A DNA stretch of 64,000 bases from Palsa-1248 sp963737835 (GTDB lineage Bacteria > Gemmatimonadota > Gemmatimonadetes > Gemmatimonadales > Gemmatimonadaceae): contig CAVTUH010000002.1 in NCBI GenBank assembly GCA_963737835.1, positions 744,001 to 808,000 on the forward strand. The letters run 5' to 3'. Position numbers and translations under genes: made by a program. Every line of letters begins with the position of its first letter. Within the stretch, counting starts at the first letter, position 1. Shown in pieces: positions 1-6,749 of this stretch. Below the pieces are notes generated by a model, which saw only the letters and a list, made by a program, of their open reading frames with translations, was not told where the DNA came from and made no database searches.

Positions 1-280
1 GAGTGGCCATGAGCTGCTCGATCAACATGCCGCTCGTGCTCATCGCGATGCGAAACGCGCCGCCGGACTCCTTGATGAGGCGTGTCAGGAGTCGGTTTGC
101 CGGGATGTAGCATTTCGCCGCGACGCGTGCGACGATGCGCTGGTTGTGCTCATCGTCGAAATACGGGGTGCCGGCTCCGATATCGAACACCCGGAATCGT
201 CTCAGCCGGTACGGCTGATGAACCTGGAAATACAGACAGACTTCGGGCATCGCGTCGACTCCGAGTCCGGCGGCGGGCAT
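1..280 (-). CDS. Glycoside hydrolase family 57 (alpha-amylase-like), N-terminal part, cut by window edge
   Basis: Reading the minus strand from an ATG at 280 (or a second in-frame ATG at 250) gives an uninterrupted frame that runs off the left edge. After the second Met the protein reads MPEVCLYFQVHQPYRL, followed by VFDIG, YFDD and, further on, KCYIPANRLL and MSTSGMLIEQ. The HQP triad near the N-terminus is conserved region I of GH57 enzymes, and the KCY-PAN-LL and S-SG--EQ patterns are typical of bacterial GH57 alpha-amylases acting on alpha-glucans. Only about 90 codons are visible, so the catalytic Glu and Asp are outside the window. The start at 250 fits the family better; the one at 280 adds ten residues. 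The gene starts right beside a repeat element at 282-375, which therefore lies in its upstream region. Confidence 0.8.
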   Translation of the reverse strand, partial: MPAAGLGVDAMPEVCLYFQVHQPYRLRRFRVFDIGAGTPYFDDEHNQRIVARVAAKCYIPANRLLTRLIKESGGAFRIAMSTSGMLIEQLMAT

Positions 281-281
281 C

Positions 282-375
282 GGGCGCTAAAGCGCCCGAG
301 AGAGTAGAACTACAGAAAGTAGAAAGTAGACCATCATCGAAATGAACTCTTGGTCTACTTTCTCCTTCTCTGCGG
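282..375. repeat. Composite repeat: GC hairpin plus purine-rich arm with inverted copy (family R2)
   Basis: A small hairpin (GGGCGC/GCGCCC, 282-297) is followed by a purine-rich tract of AGTAGAA-like words (298-333). Part of that tract returns inverted: AGAAAGTAGACCA at 321-333 pairs perfectly with 351-363. The same hairpin-plus-purine layout recurs at 35916-35959, 54022-54074, 55774-55816 and 60083-60126, in either orientation. It looks like a dispersed, probably non-coding element; here it sits upstream of the GH57 gene. Confidence 0.75.
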
Positions 376-622
376 CCCCTACTTCCCCGGGTGGGGCAGC
401 CCAGACCTGACGTCGAAGTTATCGCCTTTCCACGTGCCTCGGACGTAACGCTGCGATCACGCCAAACACGGCGACCGCGGATGGGCCTCCGCTGAGCCCG
501 GCAGGCGCTGGCCTACCCGCGGCGGGCCGGTGTCATAGCTCCATGCGCATCAATGTATTGGGTGCCGTTGGCACCCTATGGACCAACCTGCCCGGTCGGA
601 GGAATCGGTTGCGGGCGGTGAT

Positions 623-650
623 GCAGGGCGACGCATAGCGTCGCCCCTAC
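623..650. repeat. GGGCGACGC hairpin repeat (family R1)
   Basis: A near-perfect palindrome, GGGCGACGC-ATA-GCGTCGCCC, followed by CTAC. Near-identical copies occur at 30506-30533, 32360-32383, 35790-35814 and 54919-54945, with stem variants at 16890-16917, 47717-47738, 47836-47858 and 53949-53970. All lie between genes. The stem could fold in RNA, but there is no U-tract typical of an intrinsic terminator. Confidence 0.8.
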
Positions 651-720
651 CCGCTGGTCAGCGTGACCGGTGCGGGCCGTGTTGATGCAAGCCAATCGTG
701 GCGTGGGTGCGCGTCGCGGA

Positions 721-825
721 CTATGCGGGTTCGGCCATCGCCAGGACCTGGTCTCGCGTCAGATTCATGTTGTGGACGTCCTTGGCGTGCTTCTGCACGT
801 CGGCAACCTGGGTCCGAGTGACGCA
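721..825 (-). pseudogene. Possible relic: C-terminal tail of a lost protein
   Basis: One minus-strand frame, ending in a TAG at 721-723, encodes a natural-looking tail that includes VADVQKHAKDVHNMNLTRDQ and ends MAEPA. The frame meets an in-frame stop about 33 codons upstream and has no plausible start, so if real it is the decayed end of a gene. I do not recognise the family, and chance cannot be excluded. Confidence 0.2.
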
Positions 826-930
826 TTAACGAGCGCCGCCTGCGGGTCCGACGTGTCAACGTTTTCAGCAGGTCTTGCCCGGCGGCAGTGCGTGTGGTAT
901 GCTCCTCTCGGTTACCGATAGGGGCATCGC

Positions 931-1266
931 GTGAGCCGGCCGCAGGACCTGGTGCAGGGATCGCTGGACCTCCTCATCCTCAAGATGCTGGCGCTCGAGC
1001 CGATGAACGGCTGGGCGATCGGCCAGCGGCTGCGTCAGATCTCCGCCGACGTGCTGCGTGTGAGCGACGGCTCGCTCTACCCGGCCCTGCACAAGCTGGA
1101 GCAGGAGGGGTGGGTTACCGCCGAGTGGCGGCCGAGCGAGAACAACCGGCGCGCGAAGTTCTATGCCCTGTCACGGGCGGGTCGACGCCAACTGGCGGTC
1201 GAGACCAGTAACTGGGACCGCCTCGCTGCTGCGATCACTGCGGTCGTCCGACTGGGGGAGGTCTGA
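931..1266 (+). CDS. PadR family transcriptional regulator
   Basis: A 111-residue protein with a GTG start preceded by an AGGGG Shine-Dalgarno-like tract. It has the PadR winged-helix layout: QGSLDLLILKML at the N-terminus, a recognition-helix region with VSDGSLYPALHKLEQEGW, and the wing-like NRRAKFYALSRAGRR. Length and order match the short PadR proteins that precede ADOP-type permease genes. Its stop is one base from the ATG of the permease gene, so the two are co-transcribed. By analogy with such pairs it probably represses its own operon and responds to an unknown ligand or stress; the effector cannot be read from sequence. PadR identity is confident. Confidence 0.93.
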   Translation: MSRPQDLVQGSLDLLILKMLALEPMNGWAIGQRLRQISADVLRVSDGSLYPALHKLEQEGWVTAEWRPSENNRRAKFYALSRAGRRQLAVETSNWDRLAAAITAVVRLGEV

Positions 1267-1267
1267 G

Positions 1268-3967
1268 ATGAATTTCGACCGACTGGTCCTCATCATCCCG
1301 CTCCGACTGCGCTCCCTCTTTCACCGGCGTGCCATCGACGCGGAGCTCGACGAGGAGTTGCAATACCACGTTGAGCGCCAGACCGAAGAGAACATTCGCC
1401 GTGGCCTGGCGCCGGACGTGGCCCGCAAGGCGGCCCTCATCGCGATGGGTGGAGTCGCCTTCCGAAAAGATCAGATGCGGGACGTGCGTGGCGTGCGCTG
1501 GCTCGAGGAGCTCGTGAGCGATGTCAAGGTTTCATTCAGGAATCTCACGCACGCTCCGGGATACACCGCCACGGTCGTGCTCACGCTCGCCCTGGGGATC
1601 GGCGCCAACACGGCGATGTTCACACTCCTCCGAGGGACGCTGCTGCGGCCGCTGCCCAACCGTGCTGCGGATCGCGTGCTATACCTGCGCCAGGACGCGC
1701 CTGGAGCCGCGCGGACGGACACGCGCTTTTCCGTACCGGAGGTGGTCGACTACCGCGCACGCTCGAAGACAGTCGCGGAATTTGCTGAATACTCATCCGC
1801 GGTGCCGTTCACCCTGGTGGATGACAAGGGCCAGCCATCGCGCGCGACAGTCGGGATCGTCAGCGGCGACTATTTCGACGTCGTAGGCCTCGGGGCAGTG
1901 CTGGGCCGAGTCATGAATTCGCACGACGATGGCGCGGCGGCTGCGCCGGTCGCGGTCCTCACGTACGGATTCTGGATGGATCACTTCGGTGGCGATCCCC
2001 ACATCATCGGCCGGCCGCTCCGGCTCAACGACCTGGCCGTCACCGTGGTGGGCGTGGCGGAGCCCGCGCCCCGGTTCCCCGATGCCACCGACGTGTTCGC
2101 GAACACGGTGACCAGCCCGCATCACCTGAGCGCGACGATGACTACGCTGCGCACGCATCGCATGTCCGAGGTGTTCGCTCGTCTTCGGCCGACAAGCACC
2201 GTCCAGCAGGCGCGCACTGAGCTCCAGCGCATCGCCGCCGACATGTTTCGCGCTCACCCCGACGCGTACGAGGCTGCGGCTCAGTACGCGATCGGCGTGC
2301 AGCCACTGCGGACGGCACTGAATGAGCGAGCCGCGCTGACGGTGTGGCTCCTGATGGCTGCCGCGGGATTCGTGCTGCTGATCGCTTGCGCCAACGTGTC
2401 CAACGTCACACTCATGCGGAGCGTCGGGCGCGAGCGAGAGATGGTGATTCGGACGGCGTTGGGCGCGGGCCGCGGCCGATTGCGCCGCCTGCTCGCCGCC
2501 GAGAACCTACTGCTGGCGCTCGCCGGAGGCGCCCTCGGCGTGCTGGTCGCCTACTCTGCCGTGCGTCTGCTCGTGGCATTCGCCGCCCAGTTCTCGCCGC
2601 GCGCGGACGAGATTCACGTCGATGGTATGGTGCTCGCCGTGGGGTTGGCCTCGGCCCTGCTGGCGGCCGTCGGCCTCGCGCTCGTGCACCCGCTCGACGG
2701 GTCGCCGGCAGTCGCCACGTCGCTCGCACCGGCCGCGCGGCGTGCGACGCTCGAACCTCGACGTCGGCGAGTCCAGCGGAGCCTGGTCATCGGCCAGGTC
2801 GCCATCTCAATGGTGCTGGTCACGTGCGCCGGTCTCCTGGCGCGCACCATCGCGAAGCTCCAGACGGTGGAGACAGGCCTGCGCATGGATCACGTGATCA
2901 CCGTCGAGTTGCCGCTGCCGGGCGACATTTTGCAAGAGGCCCTGAAGCAGTCGGCGAATCTCACGCGATACGACGCCATGCGGGATCGCGTGGCGGCGAT
3001 TCCGGGGGTGGACGGCGTGGCGTTGGCGGTGGCTCCGCCCCTCCGGCCATCGATCATCCAGTTCGAGGTGAAAGCCGAGGGCCGGCCGCTCGCACCGAAT
3101 GAGCCGACACCACGCGCCCCATTCCGGCCGGTGGATCCTGGCTACTTCGGCGCGGTCGCTCTGCGAATTCTGCGGGGACGCGGATTCCAGGCGACCGACC
3201 GGATCGGGTCGCCGAGAGTGGCGATCGTGAGTCAGGCGTTCGCGCGGCAATTGTTCGGCGATGCCGATCCGATCGGTCGCCGGATCGCTCCGACGGGCGA
3301 GATCCTCAAGGTCACCCCGTTCACCGACGAATGGCGCACGATCGTCGGCGTGGTCGGTGACGCGCGCGAGGATGTGGAGAGCAGCCCGACGCCGACGGTG
3401 TATGAGCCATTCGCGCAGGAGCTCATTCTCAGTGGCGCGTTGGTGCTGCGAACCGCATCCGATCCGGCCGCGATACGACCGACGATCGTGCGCGCGATCC
3501 ACGCCGTCGCGCCGCAGCAGCTCGTCGAGCATGTCGAGACCCTCGACCAGATCCGGGACGAGTCCGTGGCGCCGCGGCGTCTCAACGCGTTGTTTGTAGC
3601 CGTCTTCGGCGGCCTCGCACTCGCGATCGCGATGATCGGCATCGCTGGCGTGCTGGCGTTCTCGGTGCGCTCACGAACCGCGGAGATCGGGATCCGAATG
3701 AGTCTCGGTGCGGATGCGGCGCGCGTGCGTGGCATGGTGTTGGGAGAGGGTGGCGCGCTGCTCCTGGCCGGCGTGGCGATCGGTCTCGTGGGTGCGTTGT
3801 TCGCGACACGCGTGTTGCGCAGCCTGCTGTTCGGCATTTCGGCCCACGACCCATTCACGCTGGGTGCGGCTGCGATCGGCCTCGCTGCGGTCGGTCTCAC
3901 CGCCTGCTGGGTCCCGGCTGCCCGCGCCGCCCATGTCGATCCCGCGGTCACGCTGCGGGCCGAGTAG
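1268..3967 (+). CDS. ABC transporter permease of the ADOP type (FtsX/MacB-like)
   Basis: An 899-residue membrane protein. I chose the ATG at 1268, one base after the padR stop, rather than longer upstream frames, because MNFDRLVLIIPLRLRSLF begins the family's N-terminal segment. Domain order: a short N-terminal cytoplasmic region with DAELDEELQYHVERQTEEN, a first helix (TATVVLTLALGIGANTAMFT), a MacB-like periplasmic domain, FtsX-type helices (ACANVSNVTLMRSVGREREM), a second periplasmic domain, and C-terminal FtsX helices with RSRTAEIGIRMSLGADAARV. The duplicated periplasmic-plus-FtsX plan and near-900 length are typical of ADOP permeases, which work with a separate MacB-type ATPase to export or drive mechanotransmission of an unknown substrate. 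No ATPase gene lies beside it. Confidence 0.93.
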   Translation: MNFDRLVLIIPLRLRSLFHRRAIDAELDEELQYHVERQTEENIRRGLAPDVARKAALIAMGGVAFRKDQMRDVRGVRWLEELVSDVKVSFRNLTHAPGYTATVVLTLALGIGANTAMFTLLRGTLLRPLPNRAADRVLYLRQDAPGAARTDTRFSVPEVVDYRARSKTVAEFAEYSSAVPFTLVDDKGQPSRATVGIVSGDYFDVVGLGAVLGRVMNSHDDGAAAAPVAVLTYGFWMDHFGGDPHIIGRPLRLNDLAVTVVGVAEPAPRFPDATDVFANTVTSPHHLSATMTTLRTHRMSEVFARLRPTSTVQQARTELQRIAADMFRAHPDAYEAAAQYAIGVQPLRTALNERAALTVWLLMAAAGFVLLIACANVSNVTLMRSVGREREMVIRTALGAGRGRLRRLLAAENLLLALAGGALGVLVAYSAVRLLVAFAAQFSPRADEIHVDGMVLAVGLASALLAAVGLALVHPLDGSPAVATSLAPAARRATLEPRRRRVQRSLVIGQVAISMVLVTCAGLLARTIAKLQTVETGLRMDHVITVELPLPGDILQEALKQSANLTRYDAMRDRVAAIPGVDGVALAVAPPLRPSIIQFEVKAEGRPLAPNEPTPRAPFRPVDPGYFGAVALRILRGRGFQATDRIGSPRVAIVSQAFARQLFGDADPIGRRIAPTGEILKVTPFTDEWRTIVGVVGDAREDVESSPTPTVYEPFAQELILSGALVLRTASDPAAIRPTIVRAIHAVAPQQLVEHVETLDQIRDESVAPRRLNALFVAVFGGLALAIAMIGIAGVLAFSVRSRTAEIGIRMSLGADAARVRGMVLGEGGALLLAGVAIGLVGALFATRVLRSLLFGISAHDPFTLGAAAIGLAAVGLTACWVPAARAAHVDPAVTLRAE

Positions 3968-4033
3968 GACGAGGGATTGATCGGCACGCGCCGGAAAGGC
4001 ACTTGGGAAAGCACCCCTTGACGGCGCGGCGTC

Positions 4034-4374
4034 CTAGTGATCCGGCAGCTGGATGTTGAGAGCGATTCGGTCTTCCGAGCCGAGGGTCCGAGAGATGTGC
4101 CCGCGGCCGGTCGAGTCCTCCTCAATAACGATCGTTCCGGGTCTGAGCTCGACCTTGTGACCTTCTCCTAGATCGATTTCCCCACGACCGCTCAGCGTGA
4201 TGATGTACTGATGACGCTCGGCCACGTGCCAAGTCCTCGCCCACCCCGGCGCCGTGCGGGCGAACTGCTCCCCACGACGAAGTGGAGATCGCGGGCGTGG
4301 AAGCGAAACACGGTAGTGCGCGGCAGTCGCTCGAGCACGGCGCTTTGGGGTTTGATGGTCCACATCCCGCGCAT
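4034..4374 (-). pseudogene. Cupin-domain protein interrupted by a frameshift
   Basis: The C-terminal part is a clear small cupin barrel: HVAERHQYIITLSGRGEIDL, then ELRPGTIVIEEDSTGRGH and NIQLPDH at the end. The matching N-terminus (MWTIKPQSAVLERLPRTTVF and on to FHARDLHF) lies in a different frame, and the two frames meet near 4265-4280. One small indel would restore a protein of about 110 residues. Possible starts are ATG at 4374 or 4365. Cupins of this type are usually small sugar-isomerase-like or regulatory proteins of unknown substrate. Either the gene is a recent pseudogene or the assembly has an error here; two other genes in the window show the same kind of single-base break. Confidence 0.65.
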
Positions 4375-4435
4375 GCCCCACTGATCCCGCGCCAGACGTT
4401 AGGCAGCCGCTGCCGCGTGGCAGGTGGACCTTGGT

Positions 4436-4579
4436 TTAGCGCAGAACCCAAATCGGACGCAAGACAGCAATGACGCCGGCTGCCGGGACGGGGCCGAAGT
4501 AGCGCGAGTCCCTGCTCGAGGCGGTGTGAGTCGAAACGAGCCACGGCTGCCCCAAGGCGACCAGGTGTGCGCCGGACGG
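4436..4579 (-). pseudogene. Orphan copy of the 3' end of traF
   Basis: Bases 4443-4579 align without gaps to 5206-5342, the 3' end of the intact traF gene, with 16 mismatches in 137 positions by my count (about 88% identity). In the minus-strand frame it reads VALGQPWLVSTHTASS, RYFGPVPAAGVIAVLRPIW and ends at a TAA at 4436. Nothing upstream in this frame encodes the rest of an S26 peptidase. The fragment and the intact traF flank the plus-strand lipoprotein gene at 4696-5166, as if a cargo had been placed next to the 3' end of traF with that end duplicated. A CCAAACCCCAGACCC word at 4585-4599 beside it matches the arms of the composite repeat at 32289-32429. Confidence 0.8.
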
Positions 4580-4695
4580 ACAGGCCAAACCCCAGACCCG
4601 TCGTTTCCGCTTCGCGAAGTCCCGCACCCCGGTCCTTTGTGTATTACCGGTCCCGCCCGCATCATTCGAGCAAAATCACGACGTGAACGACACCA

Positions 4696-5166
4696 ATGAA
4701 ATCTCCGCAACACGTCCGACGTGCCGGCACCGCGGCAATCCTCGCCTTGGCCGTCGGCGGTGGATCGGCATGTGCGACGGGCCCCCGCCTCACCTTCTCT
4801 GGAAACTGGGTCGCCCAGCTTCCCGCGGGCAGCGAAATCTTGTTCACCGCGCGGCAGGTGGGGCCGTCGGTCACCGGAACCGTGACCAACTTCGGGCCAC
4901 TGTCGATGAACGCCGGGCCCCTCTCGGGGTCAGTGACCAATGACGGAGTGACCCTCGCGTTCACCTATCCCCCCGGATCGGCCAACGGGCCCCCGCAGTC
5001 GGCAATCGGTTGGACCTACCACGGCGAGTTCACGAGCGCGACGACGATCAATGGCACCGTGGTGTCGGCGACGGGCATCACCGGGCAGATGGTCATCACT
5101 CAGGACAACGGCCCAGTGCCTGTAGCGCGTGTACGCCAGGTTGAGGTAGCGGCGATCCATTTCTGA
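4696..5166 (+). CDS. Small predicted lipoprotein, cargo gene in the trb region
   Basis: A 156-residue protein with a positively charged start (MKSPQHVRRAG), a short hydrophobic stretch and a lipobox-like GGGSAC, so Cys would be the lipidated residue. The mature part alternates Gly, Thr, Val and Asn (for example GNWVAQLPAGSEILFTARQV), suggesting a beta-sandwich-like extracytoplasmic domain. I do not recognise a named family. It lies on the opposite strand to the conjugation operon, between the two copies of the traF 3' end, which suggests it came in as an insertion. A role as surface or exclusion lipoprotein would be speculation. Confidence 0.65.
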   Translation: MKSPQHVRRAGTAAILALAVGGGSACATGPRLTFSGNWVAQLPAGSEILFTARQVGPSVTGTVTNFGPLSMNAGPLSGSVTNDGVTLAFTYPPGSANGPPQSAIGWTYHGEFTSATTINGTVVSATGITGQMVITQDNGPVPVARVRQVEVAAIHF

Positions 5167-5201
5167 CCGAGGCCTGACATACCCCCGAGGGGTGCCGTTT
5201 G

Positions 5202-5738
5202 TCAGAGAACCCAAATCGGACGCAAGACGGCAATGACGTCGGCCGATGGAACAGGGCCGAAGTAGCGCGAGTCCCAGCTCGAGGCTGTGTGGGTCGACAC
5301 GAGCCACAGCTGCCCCAATGCGACCGGGTATGTGCCGGACGGGATCCGCAGCAACGGGAGGCCGGCTCGGTCGTGGGCGAGGGAGCGGGTGTCTGCGGTG
5401 GGGATGCGATTTCGTGCGAGGCCGCTCAATGTCACCATCACGGTGTCTCCGCTGATGGCGAAGATTGGCTTGCCGATTGGGGCAGTTCCGCCCGGGCAGC
5501 GGCCGCGCATGAGGTACCCGCGCCTGCGGCCCCACGTTGCCAGTCCCTCTGGCAGGCAGACGGCGACGATCGTGCCGGGCACGAGCGCACTGGCTGCCGC
5601 GTTCGGGCGGGAGCGATACAGGCCGACCGGCATGCTCGGGCTCAAATTGAGCCACAGACCGGCGCTCTGAGCGACTCCGGCGCACACGATGAGCGCTCCC
5701 AGTGTGATGAGGCACCACCCGGTGCGGCGTCGTGCCAC
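5202..5738 (-). CDS. traF: TraF-type S26 signal peptidase of the conjugation system
   Basis: A 178-residue protein from the GTG at 5738. It has one N-terminal membrane segment (CLITLGALIVCAGVAQSAG), then LNLSPSMPVGLYRSRP, where the Ser before Met-Pro is the expected S26 nucleophile, and IGKPIFAISGDTVMV, carrying the general-base Lys. The C-terminal GYLVSTHTAS-type strand and DSRYFGPV match TraF/LepB-like peptidases. In IncP-type systems TraF matures and cyclises the TrbC pilin, and a trbC gene lies in the same operon. It is the last gene of the minus-strand cluster, 19 bases after the XRE gene. Its final 137 bases are duplicated at 4443-4579. Confidence 0.88.
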   Translation of the reverse strand: MARRRTGWCLITLGALIVCAGVAQSAGLWLNLSPSMPVGLYRSRPNAAASALVPGTIVAVCLPEGLATWGRRRGYLMRGRCPGGTAPIGKPIFAISGDTVMVTLSGLARNRIPTADTRSLAHDRAGLPLLRIPSGTYPVALGQLWLVSTHTASSWDSRYFGPVPSADVIAVLRPIWVL

Positions 5739-5757
5739 GTGAAAAGACCCGCGGTGC

Positions 5758-6060
5758 TCAGTCGGAGTCAGGCGAGCGACTACGACGACGTGTGGAGCGG
5801 TTGGGAAGTCGTCGCGCAGCGGCGCTGAGCCGCACTTCGACAGTGATCCCGGCGGCGGCCAGCATACCGACCAGCGTATCGATGCTGAAGAGCGCGACTT
5901 TGCCTCGTACGAGATCGCTGACCCGCGGCTGCGCCACCCCAAAGAGCTCGGCCGCTTCCCGCTGCCGGAGTCCCCGCTGCCGGATGACCCCGCGGACGGC
6001 GTCCATGAGCTCCGTTCGGAGCCGGAGATGCGGTTGCTCGCCGTCGTCACTCTTCACCAT
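5758..6060 (-). CDS. XRE-family helix-turn-helix regulator (HigA-like)
   Basis: A 100-residue protein from the ATG at 6060. Its central helix-turn-helix reads RQREAAELFGVAQPRVSDL, followed by VRGKVALFSIDTLVGMLAAA and a beta strand ITVEVRL. This is the layout of XRE proteins that act as HigA-type antitoxins or plasmid regulators. No HigB-like toxin gene was found beside it, so it is either an orphan antitoxin or a regulator of the trb operon. The basic tail (RSTRRRSRS) is unusual. The start codon abuts a GACGTT-type tandem repeat (6061-6083), which would occupy the leader. It lies upstream of traF in the same direction. Confidence 0.82.
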   Translation of the reverse strand: MVKSDDGEQPHLRLRTELMDAVRGVIRQRGLRQREAAELFGVAQPRVSDLVRGKVALFSIDTLVGMLAAAGITVEVRLSAAARRLPNRSTRRRSRSPDSD

Positions 6061-6083
6061 GGACGTTAGACGTTGGACGTTGG
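6061..6083. repeat. GACGTTGGA tandem repeat (family R3)
   Basis: Three tandem units of about 8-9 bases (GGACGTTA/GACGTTGG) immediately upstream of the XRE start codon. The same words occur in longer runs at 31563-31598 (opposite orientation) and 58639-58672, and as a single unit near 19285. Confidence 0.7.
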
Positions 6084-6158
6084 AACAAACCTGAGGGCCA
6101 GCCACGGTGCATCCAGCTTGATTCTCCGGTCGCGCCAGGCAGCATCGCCGCGCGTTAT

Positions 6159-6749
6159 CTAATTAATGATATCATCGTCGAAATGCCGATCCGGTTGGCG
6201 ATGCTCGTTCGACAGCGGCTCCTGTCGTGTGGCCGCGAGCTGCGCCGCCGCGACGGTCGCCGCGACGGTCGCGATCGCGAAAATGGCCCAGGCGACGAGA
6301 AAGAGCTGGCGATACGCACTCACGGTGTGGTAGGCCTTGTACCACACAAAGACGCGATCGGGTGAGTACAGCGGGGCATCCCGCAGGATCATCGCCGTGG
6401 CGGTGCTCAATACGAGGGGGATGGCGGCCCATCGCCACCGCCGCGTCAAGAGCGCGATGCCGGCCGCGACGACGCACACAGGTATGGCAACGCTCAAGCG
6501 CGCACGGGCCGGCGACGACGCCCGATAGAGCCACGGACCCAGGTGCGGGTGGTAGGCGAGCCGGGCGGCGACGTATTGGGTCGCCAGGGCAGCAGCCCAC
6601 ACGGCGCCCGCTACCGCGCCGGCGTGGACGAGGTGCGGCGGCCCGGGGCGTGGCGGGCGACGCGGTTTGGCCGCATACCCTCCGTACGGCGCAGCGCGCT
6701 CATTGTCCTTCGGCGACAACAGCGGGCCTGTACGATCCGGTGAACGCAA
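6159..6749 (-). pseudogene. Truncated VirD4/TraG-like coupling protein: membrane domain only
   Basis: A 196-residue frame overlapping the end of trbI. It contains at least three hydrophobic segments (AGAVAGAVWAAALATQYVAA, VAIPVCVVAAGIALL, FLVAWAIFAIATVAATVAAA) and motifs resembling the N-terminal membrane domain of TraG coupling proteins: ATQYVAARLAYHPHLGPWLY, then an FVWYKAYHTVSAYRQLF segment. The cytoplasmic ATPase domain with Walker motifs, about 400 residues in a full protein, is absent; the frame simply ends before the XRE gene. An ATG overlaps the trbI stop (ATGA), but that frame closes after about 27 codons, hinting at an additional frameshift near the start. The alternative is an unrelated accessory membrane protein. 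Confidence 0.5.

Larger units (their letters stand above)
376..930. other. Intergenic region with no convincing gene
   Basis: This stretch of about 550 bases has only short frames that look like chance ORFs on both strands. It contains a GGGCGACGC hairpin repeat at 623-650 and a possible gene relic at 721-825 (minus). The promoter and leader of the padR gene must lie in its last part; a GGGG tract sits a few bases before the GTG at 931, but no clear -35/-10 pair was identified. Confidence 0.5.
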
